Assembly: GCA_030452365.1 (NCBI GenBank)
Contig: JAKDMK010000052.1
Coordinates: 1-10,062 of the forward strand
Source: Nitrococcus sp.
GTDB taxonomy: Bacteria; Pseudomonadota; Gammaproteobacteria; Nitrococcales; Nitrococcaceae
Reading direction: 5' to 3'
Length of the DNA stretch: 10,062 nucleotides
The notes beneath the pieces are model-generated. The model searched no databases, was not told where the DNA came from, and was given only the letters and a program-made list of their open reading frames with translations. This document shows, piece after piece, positions 1 through 5,667 of this stretch (positions are counted from its first letter, which is position 1; each line of letters opens with the position of its first letter). The position numbers and the translations under genes were made by a program.

Positions 1-33
1 TACGACAAGTAGTGAGGGCCTGGGGCGCCTGAT

Positions 34-72
34 CGGCGGCGCCTTTCCCTGCGGGTGGGAGAGGCGCCGTCG
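34..72. other. GC-rich stem-loop, possible terminator of an off-window gene
   Basis: Bases 34-49 pair with 57-72 to give a 16-pair stem (two G-T wobbles, no bulge) closed by a 7-base loop at 50-56. No run of T follows on either strand, so it is not a canonical intrinsic terminator. A TAG in frame with the first bases of the window lies at 10-12, so the hairpin could sit just after the end of a plus-strand gene that begins outside the window. It could also be part of a structured RNA. The pairing is seen directly; the role is inferred. Confidence 0.4.
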
Positions 73-281
73 TATGAGCCGCTTCGCTGCGCGCCGCTAG
101 CTTCAGCACGAGTTTTCCCCACCCGAGCCCCCTATTGCCCATCCCATAGAACGCAAGGCGCGCCTGCTATTGCGCGTCCTTGCCCGGCCCGTGCGGTGAG
201 CGCCTAGTGCCAAGCGTCATCTCCATCTTGCGCTGGTGCTCACCTAACCCGCCCCTACTAGCGCGCCAGTCACCCGATGGC
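73..281. other. Stretch without a recognised gene
   Basis: The reading frame of the downstream DUF2325 gene stays open back to an ATG at 180, but the residues it would add (about 56) resemble no known domain and run straight through the promoter at 282-309. I therefore read this stretch as non-coding. No tRNA, rRNA or repeat was recognised in it. It is GC-rich up to about 280 and becomes clearly AT-rich just after. Confidence 0.4.
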
Positions 282-309
282 TTGACATACGAATACGAAT
301 GTATATCAT
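282..309 (+). promoter_or_regulatory. Sigma-70-type promoter for the DUF2325 gene
   Basis: A perfect -35 box TTGACA (282-287) is followed after 16 bases by TATCAT (304-309), one mismatch from TATAAT. The surroundings (288-330) are AT-rich in an otherwise GC-rich window. Transcription would start near 316, giving a leader of about 30 bases before the ATG at 348. This supports the short form of the protein. Confidence 0.6.
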
Positions 310-310
310 T
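292..310 (-). promoter_or_regulatory. Possible Fur-box-like operator over the -10
   Basis: Read on the minus strand, these 19 bases match the phased Fur-box repeat AATGATAATCATTATCATT at 14 of 19 positions by hand count. The site covers the promoter spacer and the -10 box, where a repressor would block polymerase. AT-rich DNA often gives partial Fur matches by chance, so this is a suggestion only. Iron control of this gene is not otherwise shown by the sequence. Confidence 0.3.
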
Positions 311-347
311 GTTATTGACTATACGTAGTAGCTGGCATGGTAGGGAT

Positions 348-821
348 ATGTCGCACTCCCCAACAGGCCCGAAAGGTACGGCGGCAGACGGCCCGCTAAC
401 TCTGGTGCAGCGCTCGGGCGATTCCCGGCGCGCGGCGAGATCCGGCGGCGAGCGCATCCTACCACCGGAGCCGCAGGTGGTCACCTGCCCACAGACCGGA
501 TTGCCTTGCGATTCCCGTTGCCTCCTTTATGTCGGCGGCCTGAATCGTCTGTGCAGACATTACCGCGCGGTTGCGGAGCAGAACGGCTGGTCGTTCATGC
601 ATCATGACGGAGGCCGCGAGACGGGACTCGGCCGGCTGGCAGCGGTGCTGCCTCGTGCCCATGCGGTTATGTGTCCGGTGGACTGCGTCAGCCACGGCGC
701 CATGCAATGCGTGCGCCACTTCTGCAAACAATCGCCGACGCGGCTGGTGCTGCTGCGCAGCGCCAGCTTATCCACTTTCGCGATCGCTCTGGAGGGCATC
801 AAAGGGGTCAGACTCGATTGA
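348..821 (+). CDS. DUF2325 family protein
   Basis: The 157-residue product has a weakly conserved N-terminal third, then a short cysteine cluster (Cys47, Cys54, Cys58), then a DUF2325 domain from about residue 59 to 145. The landmarks are YVGG (61-64), HHDGG (85-89), CPVDCVSH (109-116), a CK pair (126-127) and LRSASLSTF (136-144). The family has no established biochemical role; its invariant Cys, His and Asp suggest metal binding or redox, which is inference. No signal peptide or membrane segment is visible. ATG 348 is chosen because the promoter at 282-309 lies just upstream; the frame stays open to 180, and the ribosome site (GGTAGGGA, 339-346) is poor and close. The last seven residues (IKGVRLD) and the TGA are encoded by the left arm of the inverted repeat at 798-824, so the native 3' end was probably replaced. 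The gene converges on the phosphoribosyltransferase gene. Confidence 0.8.
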   Translation: MSHSPTGPKGTAADGPLTLVQRSGDSRRAARSGGERILPPEPQVVTCPQTGLPCDSRCLLYVGGLNRLCRHYRAVAEQNGWSFMHHDGGRETGLGRLAAVLPRAHAVMCPVDCVSHGAMQCVRHFCKQSPTRLVLLRSASLSTFAIALEGIKGVRLD

Positions 822-914
822 TTAATCTCTGCCCATCGCTACAGGCGCGGATTGCGTATCGAATACATATCCGCACTCTAAGAGCAATAATCAATCGAGT
901 CTGACCCCTTTGAT
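798..914. mobile_element. MITE-like nested palindrome with 27-bp perfect terminal inverted repeats
   Basis: Bases 798-824 are the exact reverse complement of 888-914 (27 of 27). The 63-base centre carries its own hairpin: gcggat (847-852) with atccgc (869-874), enclosing gtat (856-859) with atac (863-866). The whole element could fold as one long cruciform. No transposase is encoded and no flanking target duplication is visible. Each arm, read inwards, encodes IKGVRLD then TGA in one frame and SKGSDSID then TAA in a second; the third frame runs through and stops in the opposite arm. Inserted between convergent genes, it ends both (TGA at 819-821 and, on the minus strand, 893-891). The arm resembles, from memory, short repeats near REP-associated (Y1) transposase genes; that link is unverified. 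It may also act as a two-way transcription terminator, although it lacks a T run. Confidence 0.7.
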
Positions 915-1532
915 ACCTTGGCGTAGGAACTCGACCACCTCGTCGTCACTGACCTGGCGGAAATCCGAGAAATGCTGACCGACGGCGTAGAAGGGTGACG
1001 GCACCGCCAGACAGGCTACCGCATCGGCTTCGGCCTCGATGCGGCGTAGGGTATCCGCTGGAGCGACGCCGAGCGCGGCGATGAGCCGCCGAGGCTCGCG
1101 TTGGCGCAGCGTCCGGAGCGCCGCAATCATGGTGGCGCCGGTCGCAATGCCATCGTCCACCACGATAACGACGCGCCCGCTTGGGTCGATGGAGGGGCGC
1201 CCCAGCGTATAGCGCCGGCACCGCTCGCGCAGAAGCCGCAACTGAGCATCGGCTTCACAGTCGATGTAGTCCTTGCTGCAAAGCTTTCGTCCGTGCTCGG
1301 ATATCGCTACGGTACCATCTGCGCTCACCGCTCCGACGGCATATTCCGGGTTGCCGGGTGCGCCCAGCTTGTGCACCAACACGATATCCAACTCGCCGTC
1401 TAGGGCGTCCGCGATAAGCCTCGCCATGGGCACCGCACCCCGTGGGATAGCGAGCACCAGCGGGTGCTCGCCCTTGAGATGCCGCAACCGCTCCGCCAGC
1501 TGCAGGGCGGCATCCGCGCGGTCCTTGAACAT
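891..1532 (-). CDS. Predicted phosphoribosyltransferase (COG1926-like)
   Basis: The 213-residue product is a type I phosphoribosyltransferase-fold protein. The PRPP-binding signature VVIVVDDGIATGATM lies at residues 121-135. AIPRGAVP (28-35) and KLGAPGNPEYAVGA (55-68) are typical of the stand-alone cytoplasmic group whose substrate is not established. The C-terminal part (FYAVGQHFSDFRQVSDDEV, 181-199) also fits that group, so the domain is complete. The ATG at 1532 is preceded by a G-rich, modest ribosome site. The last seven residues, IKGVRLD, and the TGA come from the right arm of the inverted repeat (888-914), matching the tail of the convergent DUF2325 protein. The start is 38 bases after the unknown gene 1571-2149, so the two are probably co-transcribed. 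A role in nucleobase salvage is possible but not shown. Confidence 0.85.
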   Translation of the reverse strand: MFKDRADAALQLAERLRHLKGEHPLVLAIPRGAVPMARLIADALDGELDIVLVHKLGAPGNPEYAVGAVSADGTVAISEHGRKLCSKDYIDCEADAQLRLLRERCRRYTLGRPSIDPSGRVVIVVDDGIATGATMIAALRTLRQREPRRLIAALGVAPADTLRRIEAEADAVACLAVPSPFYAVGQHFSDFRQVSDDEVVEFLRQGIKGVRLD

Positions 1533-1570
1533 TTTTCTTGCCCCCGGGGCCGTAGCGGGCGAGCGCGCGC

Positions 1571-2149
1571 TCAGTGCCGAAATGGCCCCTCGCCGTTGCC
1601 CACGCGCCCGCGGCGAATTCCGCTGGCGATCTCATGGGCCTGCGCACGAGCGGCCGCCGAAATCGGTGCGCGTTGTGGGGAAAGGATGTGTGCAAATCGG
1701 TCGTCCAAAGCGATATCAGGGGATGCGGCGATGGCATCGAAGGTCACCGACGAGCCTTCGCGCCGGATTCGCTCGGAGCGGCAAGATTCACCCAACAGGC
1801 GATGGCTTGCGCTAACCAATAGAACTTCACTGGGATCCGAGAGCCCGGAGGTGGATTCCGCAAGGTCAATGCTGTCGATGTCACCGGGCAGCAGTACCCA
1901 CGCGCTGACTGCCAATGTAACCATGATCGCGTCCAGCTCCTCGGCAATGCCACGAACCACCTCGGCCATGAGATCCCGGTCTTCCGGTTTGTCCGGCAAA
2001 CCTAATCCAAATACCGTAAACCCGCTATCATTGGCCGGGTGGAGAGTTGCCAGCATGCCATCGAGATTGCCATGCTCTCGGATCATGCGCCGCGCCGCCT
2101 CAACCGCACGCTCAAGCGCTGCGCTCATGCGTTCTTGATTCCACTCCAT
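1571..2149 (-). CDS. Uncharacterised 192-residue protein
   Basis: I do not recognise the family. The ATG at 2149 is well supported: AGGAGG lies at 2159-2154, four bases upstream; the frame stays open to 2248, but that extension would overlap the end of the Rieske gene. The N-terminus is a charged helix (about 1-30). A hydrophobic beta-like stretch (GFTVFGLGLP) is followed by a helix and the segment LDAIMVTLAVSAWVLLPGDI, then an acidic part, then SEVLLVSASHRLLGES. This pattern recalls small alpha/beta proteins rather than a membrane protein, and no signal peptide is seen. The C-terminal 40 residues are Ala/Arg/Gly-rich and probably disordered. The gene follows the Rieske gene by 49 bases and precedes the phosphoribosyltransferase gene by 38, so it is the middle gene of a likely three-gene unit. 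Function unknown. Confidence 0.7.
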   Translation of the reverse strand: MEWNQERMSAALERAVEAARRMIREHGNLDGMLATLHPANDSGFTVFGLGLPDKPEDRDLMAEVVRGIAEELDAIMVTLAVSAWVLLPGDIDSIDLAESTSGLSDPSEVLLVSASHRLLGESCRSERIRREGSSVTFDAIAASPDIALDDRFAHILSPQRAPISAAARAQAHEIASGIRRGRVGNGEGPFRH

Positions 2150-2198
2150 CGAGCCTCCTGGGCAATGGTTTGCCAAACTTCGGCGAGCAAGCCGCGGG

Positions 2199-2882
2199 CT
2201 ACCATACCGCGGGTGTCCAGTTCTGGCCCAAGCCATTAGCCAACTCACCTATCCGGACCAAAGTATCGCTCTTAAAGTAATAGGGTGGAACCGGCAGATT
2301 AAGCGGCGCCGGCGACCCTTGGAAGACCCTACCGGCAAGATCATACCTCGAACCGTGGCAAGGACAGAAAAAGCCACCGAGCCAGTCCGGACCGATCCGA
2401 ACGTCTGCAACTTCGGGTCTGTATTCTGGGATGCAGCCAAGATGGGTACAGATTGCCACCAGAACCAAGTAGCGCGGCTTGATTGATCGGGCTTTGTTGT
2501 TCCACTTCCCAGAACTCTGTAACTGCGGGGGTTCCTGCGCCGCCTGCGACTTCGGATCCTTTAGGCGCGAATCCATCCTAGCCAGCGTTTGCAACTGGCT
2601 ATCCGTGCGGTGCAGCACCCAAATCGGTCGCGAACGCCAAACGACAGTAATCATCTGACCCTTACCGAGCTTGCCGACATCAACTTCAATAGGAGAGCCC
2701 CGGGCCTGTGTTCTGACACTGGGCCAGAGAGCCTCGATAAACGGCGTTACGACGAATCCCGCACCGACCGCGCCCACAACGCTCGCCGTAGCCGTCAAAA
2801 ACCGGCGCCGCCTCGGATCGGCAGCTTCGGCTGGAATTTCCTTCGCTGATGAGCGCCCGCTTTGTCCAACCTCGAAAGACAT
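2199..2882 (-). CDS. petA: Rieske iron-sulfur protein, cytochrome bc1-type (solitary)
   Basis: The 227-residue product is a membrane-anchored Rieske 2Fe-2S protein of the ubiquinol-cytochrome c reductase type. A twin-arginine motif RRRRFL (24-29) precedes one hydrophobic anchor (about 31-52), as in Tat-exported Rieske subunits. The cluster motifs are CTHLGC (Cys145, His147, Cys150) and CPCHGS (Cys173, Cys175, His176). Cys145, His147, Cys173 and His176 are the expected iron ligands, and Cys150-Cys175 the disulfide. [12 protein letters not shown] (189-200) is the proline loop. The whole core, including RSIKPRYLV and [12 protein letters not shown], matches the proteobacterial petA pattern. It is slightly long, with a lysine/asparagine-bearing segment (125-131) and about 17 extra residues at the C-terminus. 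A GAGGG element lies upstream of the ATG. petB and petC do not follow; instead come an unknown gene and a phosphoribosyltransferase. It could be a second Rieske copy or serve a bc1 complex encoded elsewhere. Confidence 0.93.
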   Translation of the reverse strand: MSFEVGQSGRSSAKEIPAEAADPRRRRFLTATASVVGAVGAGFVVTPFIEALWPSVRTQARGSPIEVDVGKLGKGQMITVVWRSRPIWVLHRTDSQLQTLARMDSRLKDPKSQAAQEPPQLQSSGKWNNKARSIKPRYLVLVAICTHLGCIPEYRPEVADVRIGPDWLGGFFCPCHGSRYDLAGRVFQGSPAPLNLPVPPYYFKSDTLVRIGELANGLGQNWTPAVW

Positions 2883-3008
2883 CGCCTATGCCCTCGCCTG
2901 CCATCTGTGCATGATTGTGCGCGTTAATTATCGCCCATTCGACCCAGGCGCGGCAGGATTCGTTCACCCATGGGGATTAACCTAGCACCAGGAACCGCCG
3001 GCGCGGCC

Positions 3009-3040
3009 AGGGCCTATTGACATTCACCCACGACGCCGCG
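3009..3040. repeat. 32-bp direct repeat, copy 1
   Basis: This copy matches 5576-5607 at 30 of 32 positions in the same orientation; the mismatches are at 3020 and 3024. Similarity stops abruptly at both ends. The two copies bracket the plus-strand TraB/aminotransferase pair. Origin unknown: it could be a dispersed intergenic repeat, a recombination scar or the remnant of an insertion. Confidence 0.75.
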
Positions 3041-3100
3041 CCTACACACCTCGGCAGCGCACTCGATTGAGCGAACGCAGCCAAGCGGCGTTTTCCGTAT

Positions 3101-3115
3101 CCTGCCATTGGCAGG
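3101..3115. promoter_or_regulatory. Perfect 15-bp palindrome, possible operator
   Basis: The sequence cctgcca-t-tggcagg has two perfect 7-base arms around a single central base. It lies 15 bases upstream of the proposed -35 of the TraB gene, where an activator or repressor dimer might bind. No regulator gene is present in the window. The symmetry is seen; the function is inferred. Confidence 0.35.
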
Positions 3116-3130
3116 ACACCATCATCCACT

Positions 3131-3158
3131 TTGCGCATAGCATCCCATCAGCGATAAT
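3131..3158 (+). promoter_or_regulatory. Possible promoter of the TraB/aminotransferase unit
   Basis: TTGCGC (3131-3136) and GATAAT (3153-3158) are separated by 16 bases. The -10 is one mismatch from consensus, but the -35 keeps only TTG, so it may need an activator. The start codon at 3190 is about 30 bases downstream of the -10. Confidence 0.35.
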
Positions 3159-3189
3159 TGGTCCCTAATACGCGGCATAGGATGGGAAT

Positions 3190-4389
3190 ATGACCGAACC
3201 CGCACGCGCGCATCTACTGAGAACGATGAGCGTCGGTGATACCACCTTTAATCTTCTCGGCACAGCGCACGTCTCGCCCACCAGCGTCGCGGAAGTCGAA
3301 CAGGCTATTGCCTGCGGCAGTTACGATGCCGTCGCCGTCGAGCTCTGCAATCAGCGCTATCGCGTGTTGACCGAGCCTGATGCATTGGAGCAGCTCGATC
3401 TCTTTCAAGTGCTGCGCAGCGGTAAATTCGGCATGGTCGCGGCCAGTCTGGCGCTAGCTGCTTTTCAGCAACGCTTGGCCGATCAGTTCGGGACTCGACC
3501 GGGCGCAGAGATGGAAGCCGCCATCAACGGAGCCGAAGCGGCGAACCTGCCGGTATGGCTGGTTGACCGTGACATCGGCGTCACGCTCAACCGAATCTAT
3601 CGGCGCGTTCCGTGGTGGCAGCGCTTCGTTCTGCTCAGTGGGCTCATCGCGAGCAGCCTCTCGCGCGAGAAAATCACCGAAGCAGAGATCGAACGCCTCA
3701 AAGAGGGTGATCTATTGGAATCCACCTTTGCGGAGTTTGCCGCGCGCTCCTCGCTATTGTATGAAACATTGATTACCGAGCGCGATCAATACATTGCAGC
3801 TCGGCTGCTGGAGAAAGCCAAGGAGTTGCAGCCAACCAATGTGCTGGTGGTGATTGGCGCGGGACACCTAGCCGGTGTCGAGGCCACCTTGAGCAAGCCT
3901 ATGGCCAATCCCGTAGCTACTCGCAGGATGCTCGAGCTGACGCTCCCCAAGGCGCGCTGGCTGGTCTGGATTCCATGGCTGATCGTCATCTTTATCTTTG
4001 CGGGATTCGGGCTCGGCTTTGCGCGCAGCCCCGCGCTGGGAATGCAGCTGATGATCGAGTGGGCTTTGATTACCGGCGGCCTATCGGCATTAGGCACGAT
4101 TATTGCCGCAGGCCATCCGCTGACCGTGATCACCGCCTTCTTGGCGGCACCGTTGACTACGCTGCATCCGGCAATCGGGGTCGGATTTTTCACCGCGGCT
4201 GTGGAGATGGCCCTGCGCAAGCCGCTGGTGCGGCATTTTCGGACACTGCGTGCCGATGTCACGCGCGTGCGCGGCTGGTGGCAAAACCGAGTGGCGCGCA
4301 CCCTGCTGGTGTTCCTCTTCTCGACCTTAGGCGCAGCAACCGGAACCTACCTGGCCGGCTTCCGCATCGTCGAGCGTCTGTTCTACTGA
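3190..4389 (+). CDS. TraB/PrgY family membrane protein
   Basis: The 399-residue product has an N-terminal TraB/PrgY domain and a hydrophobic C-terminal half. Visible motifs are GTAHVS (24-29), VELCNQRYR (50-58), DRD (126-128), ERDQYIA (197-203) and GAGHLAGV (223-230). The two histidine motifs and the acidic residues are shared with the TraB/TIKI superfamily, where related proteins are metal-dependent proteases; the bacterial members are poorly characterised, and enterococcal PrgY and TraB limit activity of endogenous sex pheromone. Hydrophobic segments at about 256-277, 285-306, 308-325, 327-341 and 371-391 suggest four or five membrane passes. The ATG at 3190 follows AGGATGGGA (3179-3187). 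The aminotransferase-fold gene begins 42 bases after the stop, so the two are probably one transcript. Length and order fit the full-length bacterial/archaeal form. The substrate is unknown, and pheromone inhibition should not be assumed here. Confidence 0.87.
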   Translation: MTEPARAHLLRTMSVGDTTFNLLGTAHVSPTSVAEVEQAIACGSYDAVAVELCNQRYRVLTEPDALEQLDLFQVLRSGKFGMVAASLALAAFQQRLADQFGTRPGAEMEAAINGAEAANLPVWLVDRDIGVTLNRIYRRVPWWQRFVLLSGLIASSLSREKITEAEIERLKEGDLLESTFAEFAARSSLLYETLITERDQYIAARLLEKAKELQPTNVLVVIGAGHLAGVEATLSKPMANPVATRRMLELTLPKARWLVWIPWLIVIFIFAGFGLGFARSPALGMQLMIEWALITGGLSALGTIIAAGHPLTVITAFLAAPLTTLHPAIGVGFFTAAVEMALRKPLVRHFRTLRADVTRVRGWWQNRVARTLLVFLFSTLGAATGTYLAGFRIVERLFY

Positions 4390-4431
4390 CTGCGGCGATG
4401 CGACGTGCGCAAGTAGCGCTGGAGGTATTGG

Positions 4432-5577
4432 ATGCGGAACGAGTTCCCACACGAAGATGGGCTTATTTACTTGAACCATGCCGGCGTGGCACCGTGGCCG
4501 CGCCGTGCGCACGCAGCTGTAGCCGCTTTCGCGCGCGAGAACATTACCCGCGGCGCCGCTGACTACGCCCGTTGGGGCGAGGTCGAACAGCGATTGCGCG
4601 AACGCCTCGCTCGTCTCGTAACTGCTCCCACGACCGACGACATCGCGCTTGTGAAAAACACCTCCGAGGGGCTCTCACTGGTTGCTTATGGGCTGAACTG
4701 GCAGCCGGGAGACAACGTCGTGATCAACGACCAGGAATTCCCCTCCAACCGGATGGTCTGGGAGTCCCTTGCTCAGCGTTTCGGCATCGAAGTACGCGAT
4801 GTTGCCCTAGATGGTGCCGAGACGCCGGAAGACGCGCTCCTGCAGGCAATGGATGGGCGCACGCGAGTCCTACCGGTGAGCACGGTTCAATATGGTTCAG
4901 GCTTGCGCATGAACCTCGAACGCCTAGGCCGGGCGTGCCGGGACAATGACACGTTGTTCTGCGTCGATGCCATTCAATCGCTCGGTGCCCTAGCGCTGGA
5001 TGCAACCCAAATATCGGCGGACTTCGTGGTCGCGGACGGGCACAAATGGATGCTCGGCCCGGAGGGACTGGGTCTTTTCTACAGCACGGCGCAAGCACGC
5101 GATCGTCTATGCTTGCTCCAGTTCGGCTGGCATATGGCAACGCGCCTCGGTGATTACGACACCACCGATTGGAGTGCGGCAGCCAGCGCCCGGCGCTTTG
5201 AGGCCGGCAGTCCGAACATGCTCGGCATTCATGGCCTCGATGCAAGCCTAGCGGTGCTGGAGGAGACAGGCGCGGCGCGGGTGGAGCAGGCGGTGCTGAA
5301 CAATGCGCGTCACCTGATCGCGCGCATTCAAATGGAACCGACTCTAAGCCTGATCACTCCGGCCGAACCTCATCGCCACGCGGGCATCGTCACCTTCCGG
5401 GCGAATGGCGTGGATGCGCACGCCCTATCGCGCCAGCTGCGCAACCGCGGTGTCATCTGTGCTCATCGCCTCGGTGGAATCCGGCTCTCCGCGCACTACT
5501 ACAACACCGTTACGAGCCTTGACCGAGCTGTCGATATCGTACTCACGATTCGCCATGACCTAGCGAGAGAAAAGTAG
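4432..5577 (+). CDS. PLP-dependent class V aminotransferase-fold enzyme (not a typical cysteine desulfurase)
   Basis: The 381-residue product is a complete fold-type I PLP enzyme of the class V group, which includes cysteine desulfurases, isopenicillin-N epimerase-like enzymes and kynureninase. LNHAGVAPWP (14-23) starts the domain. KNTSEGLS (75-82) is the phosphate-binding region, CVDAIQSLG (177-185) has the pyridine-binding Asp179 with Gln182, and ADGHKWMLGPEG (201-212) contains His204 and the Schiff-base Lys205. RRFEAGSPN (255-262) and the C-terminal GGIRLSAHYYNT (348-359, probable carboxylate-binding Arg351) also fit. The cysteine loop of SufS/CsdA (RTGHHC type) is missing: RGVICAHR leads directly to GGIRLSAHYYNT. 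Cys343 is in that region but not in the usual loop context. The likely activity is a lyase, epimerase or transaminase on an unknown amino acid. GGAGG (4421-4425) is six bases before the ATG. The stop overlaps repeat copy 2. Confidence 0.87.
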   Translation: MRNEFPHEDGLIYLNHAGVAPWPRRAHAAVAAFARENITRGAADYARWGEVEQRLRERLARLVTAPTTDDIALVKNTSEGLSLVAYGLNWQPGDNVVINDQEFPSNRMVWESLAQRFGIEVRDVALDGAETPEDALLQAMDGRTRVLPVSTVQYGSGLRMNLERLGRACRDNDTLFCVDAIQSLGALALDATQISADFVVADGHKWMLGPEGLGLFYSTAQARDRLCLLQFGWHMATRLGDYDTTDWSAAASARRFEAGSPNMLGIHGLDASLAVLEETGAARVEQAVLNNARHLIARIQMEPTLSLITPAEPHRHAGIVTFRANGVDAHALSRQLRNRGVICAHRLGGIRLSAHYYNTVTSLDRAVDIVLTIRHDLAREK

Positions 5578-5607
5578 GGCCTATTGGCAGTCACCCACGA
5601 CGCCGCG
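5576..5607. repeat. 32-bp direct repeat, copy 2
   Basis: This copy matches 3009-3040 at 30 of 32 positions; the mismatches are at 5587 and 5591. It begins within the TAG stop of the aminotransferase-fold gene (5575-5577) and extends into the short gap before the convergent pilZ gene. Confidence 0.75.
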
Positions 5608-5639
5608 GATGACTGTCTACAACCTGCTCCCGCTCGGGC

Positions 5640-5662
5640 GCCGCCGCGCTGTCATTGGCGGC
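5640..5662. terminator. Weak stem-loop between convergent genes
   Basis: gccgcc (5640-5645) pairs with ggcggc (5657-5662) around an 11-base loop. It lies between the aminotransferase-fold gene and pilZ, where both transcripts should end. There is no T run on either strand, so intrinsic termination is doubtful; it may only protect the 3' ends. Confidence 0.3.
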
Positions 5663-5667
5663 AGTGC

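Larger units (their letters stand above)
2883..3189. other. Divergent intergenic region between petA-like and TraB-family genes
   Basis: This 307-base gap separates two divergent genes and should hold both promoters. Toward the Rieske gene a -10-like GATAAT is readable on the minus strand at 2932-2927, without a convincing -35. Toward the TraB gene there is a moderate promoter (3131-3158) and a 15-bp palindrome (3101-3115). The first copy of the 32-bp repeat is at 3009-3040, within a possible hairpin formed by ggcgcgg (3000-3006) and ccgcgcc (3036-3042). No convincing small gene was seen. Confidence 0.5.

Noticed and set aside
1..12. End of an upstream plus-strand gene (three codons then TAG)
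   Set aside because: Three codons are too few to support a gene; noted only in the hairpin entry.
180..347. N-terminal extension of the DUF2325 protein from the ATG at 180
   Set aside because: The added residues resemble no domain and the promoter at 282-309 lies inside the extension; ATG 348 fits better.
785..925. Target-site duplication around the palindromic element
   Set aside because: The flanks (ggagggc and accttgg) do not match; no duplication can be claimed.
1464..2138. Plus-strand open frame opposite the unknown gene
   Set aside because: Ser/Arg-rich shadow frame without a clear ribosome site; the minus-strand gene has AGGAGG and operon spacing.
3786..4301. Long antisense open frame within the TraB-family gene
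   Set aside because: It mirrors the codon pattern of a well-supported gene on the other strand and shows no recognisable domain.
4724..5245. Antisense open frame within the aminotransferase-fold gene
   Set aside because: Composition is Arg/Cys/His/Pro-rich as expected for a GC-rich shadow frame; no motif found.
4432..5577. Cysteine desulfurase (sufS/csdA) assignment
   Set aside because: The cysteine-bearing active-site loop is missing, so only a family-level call is made.
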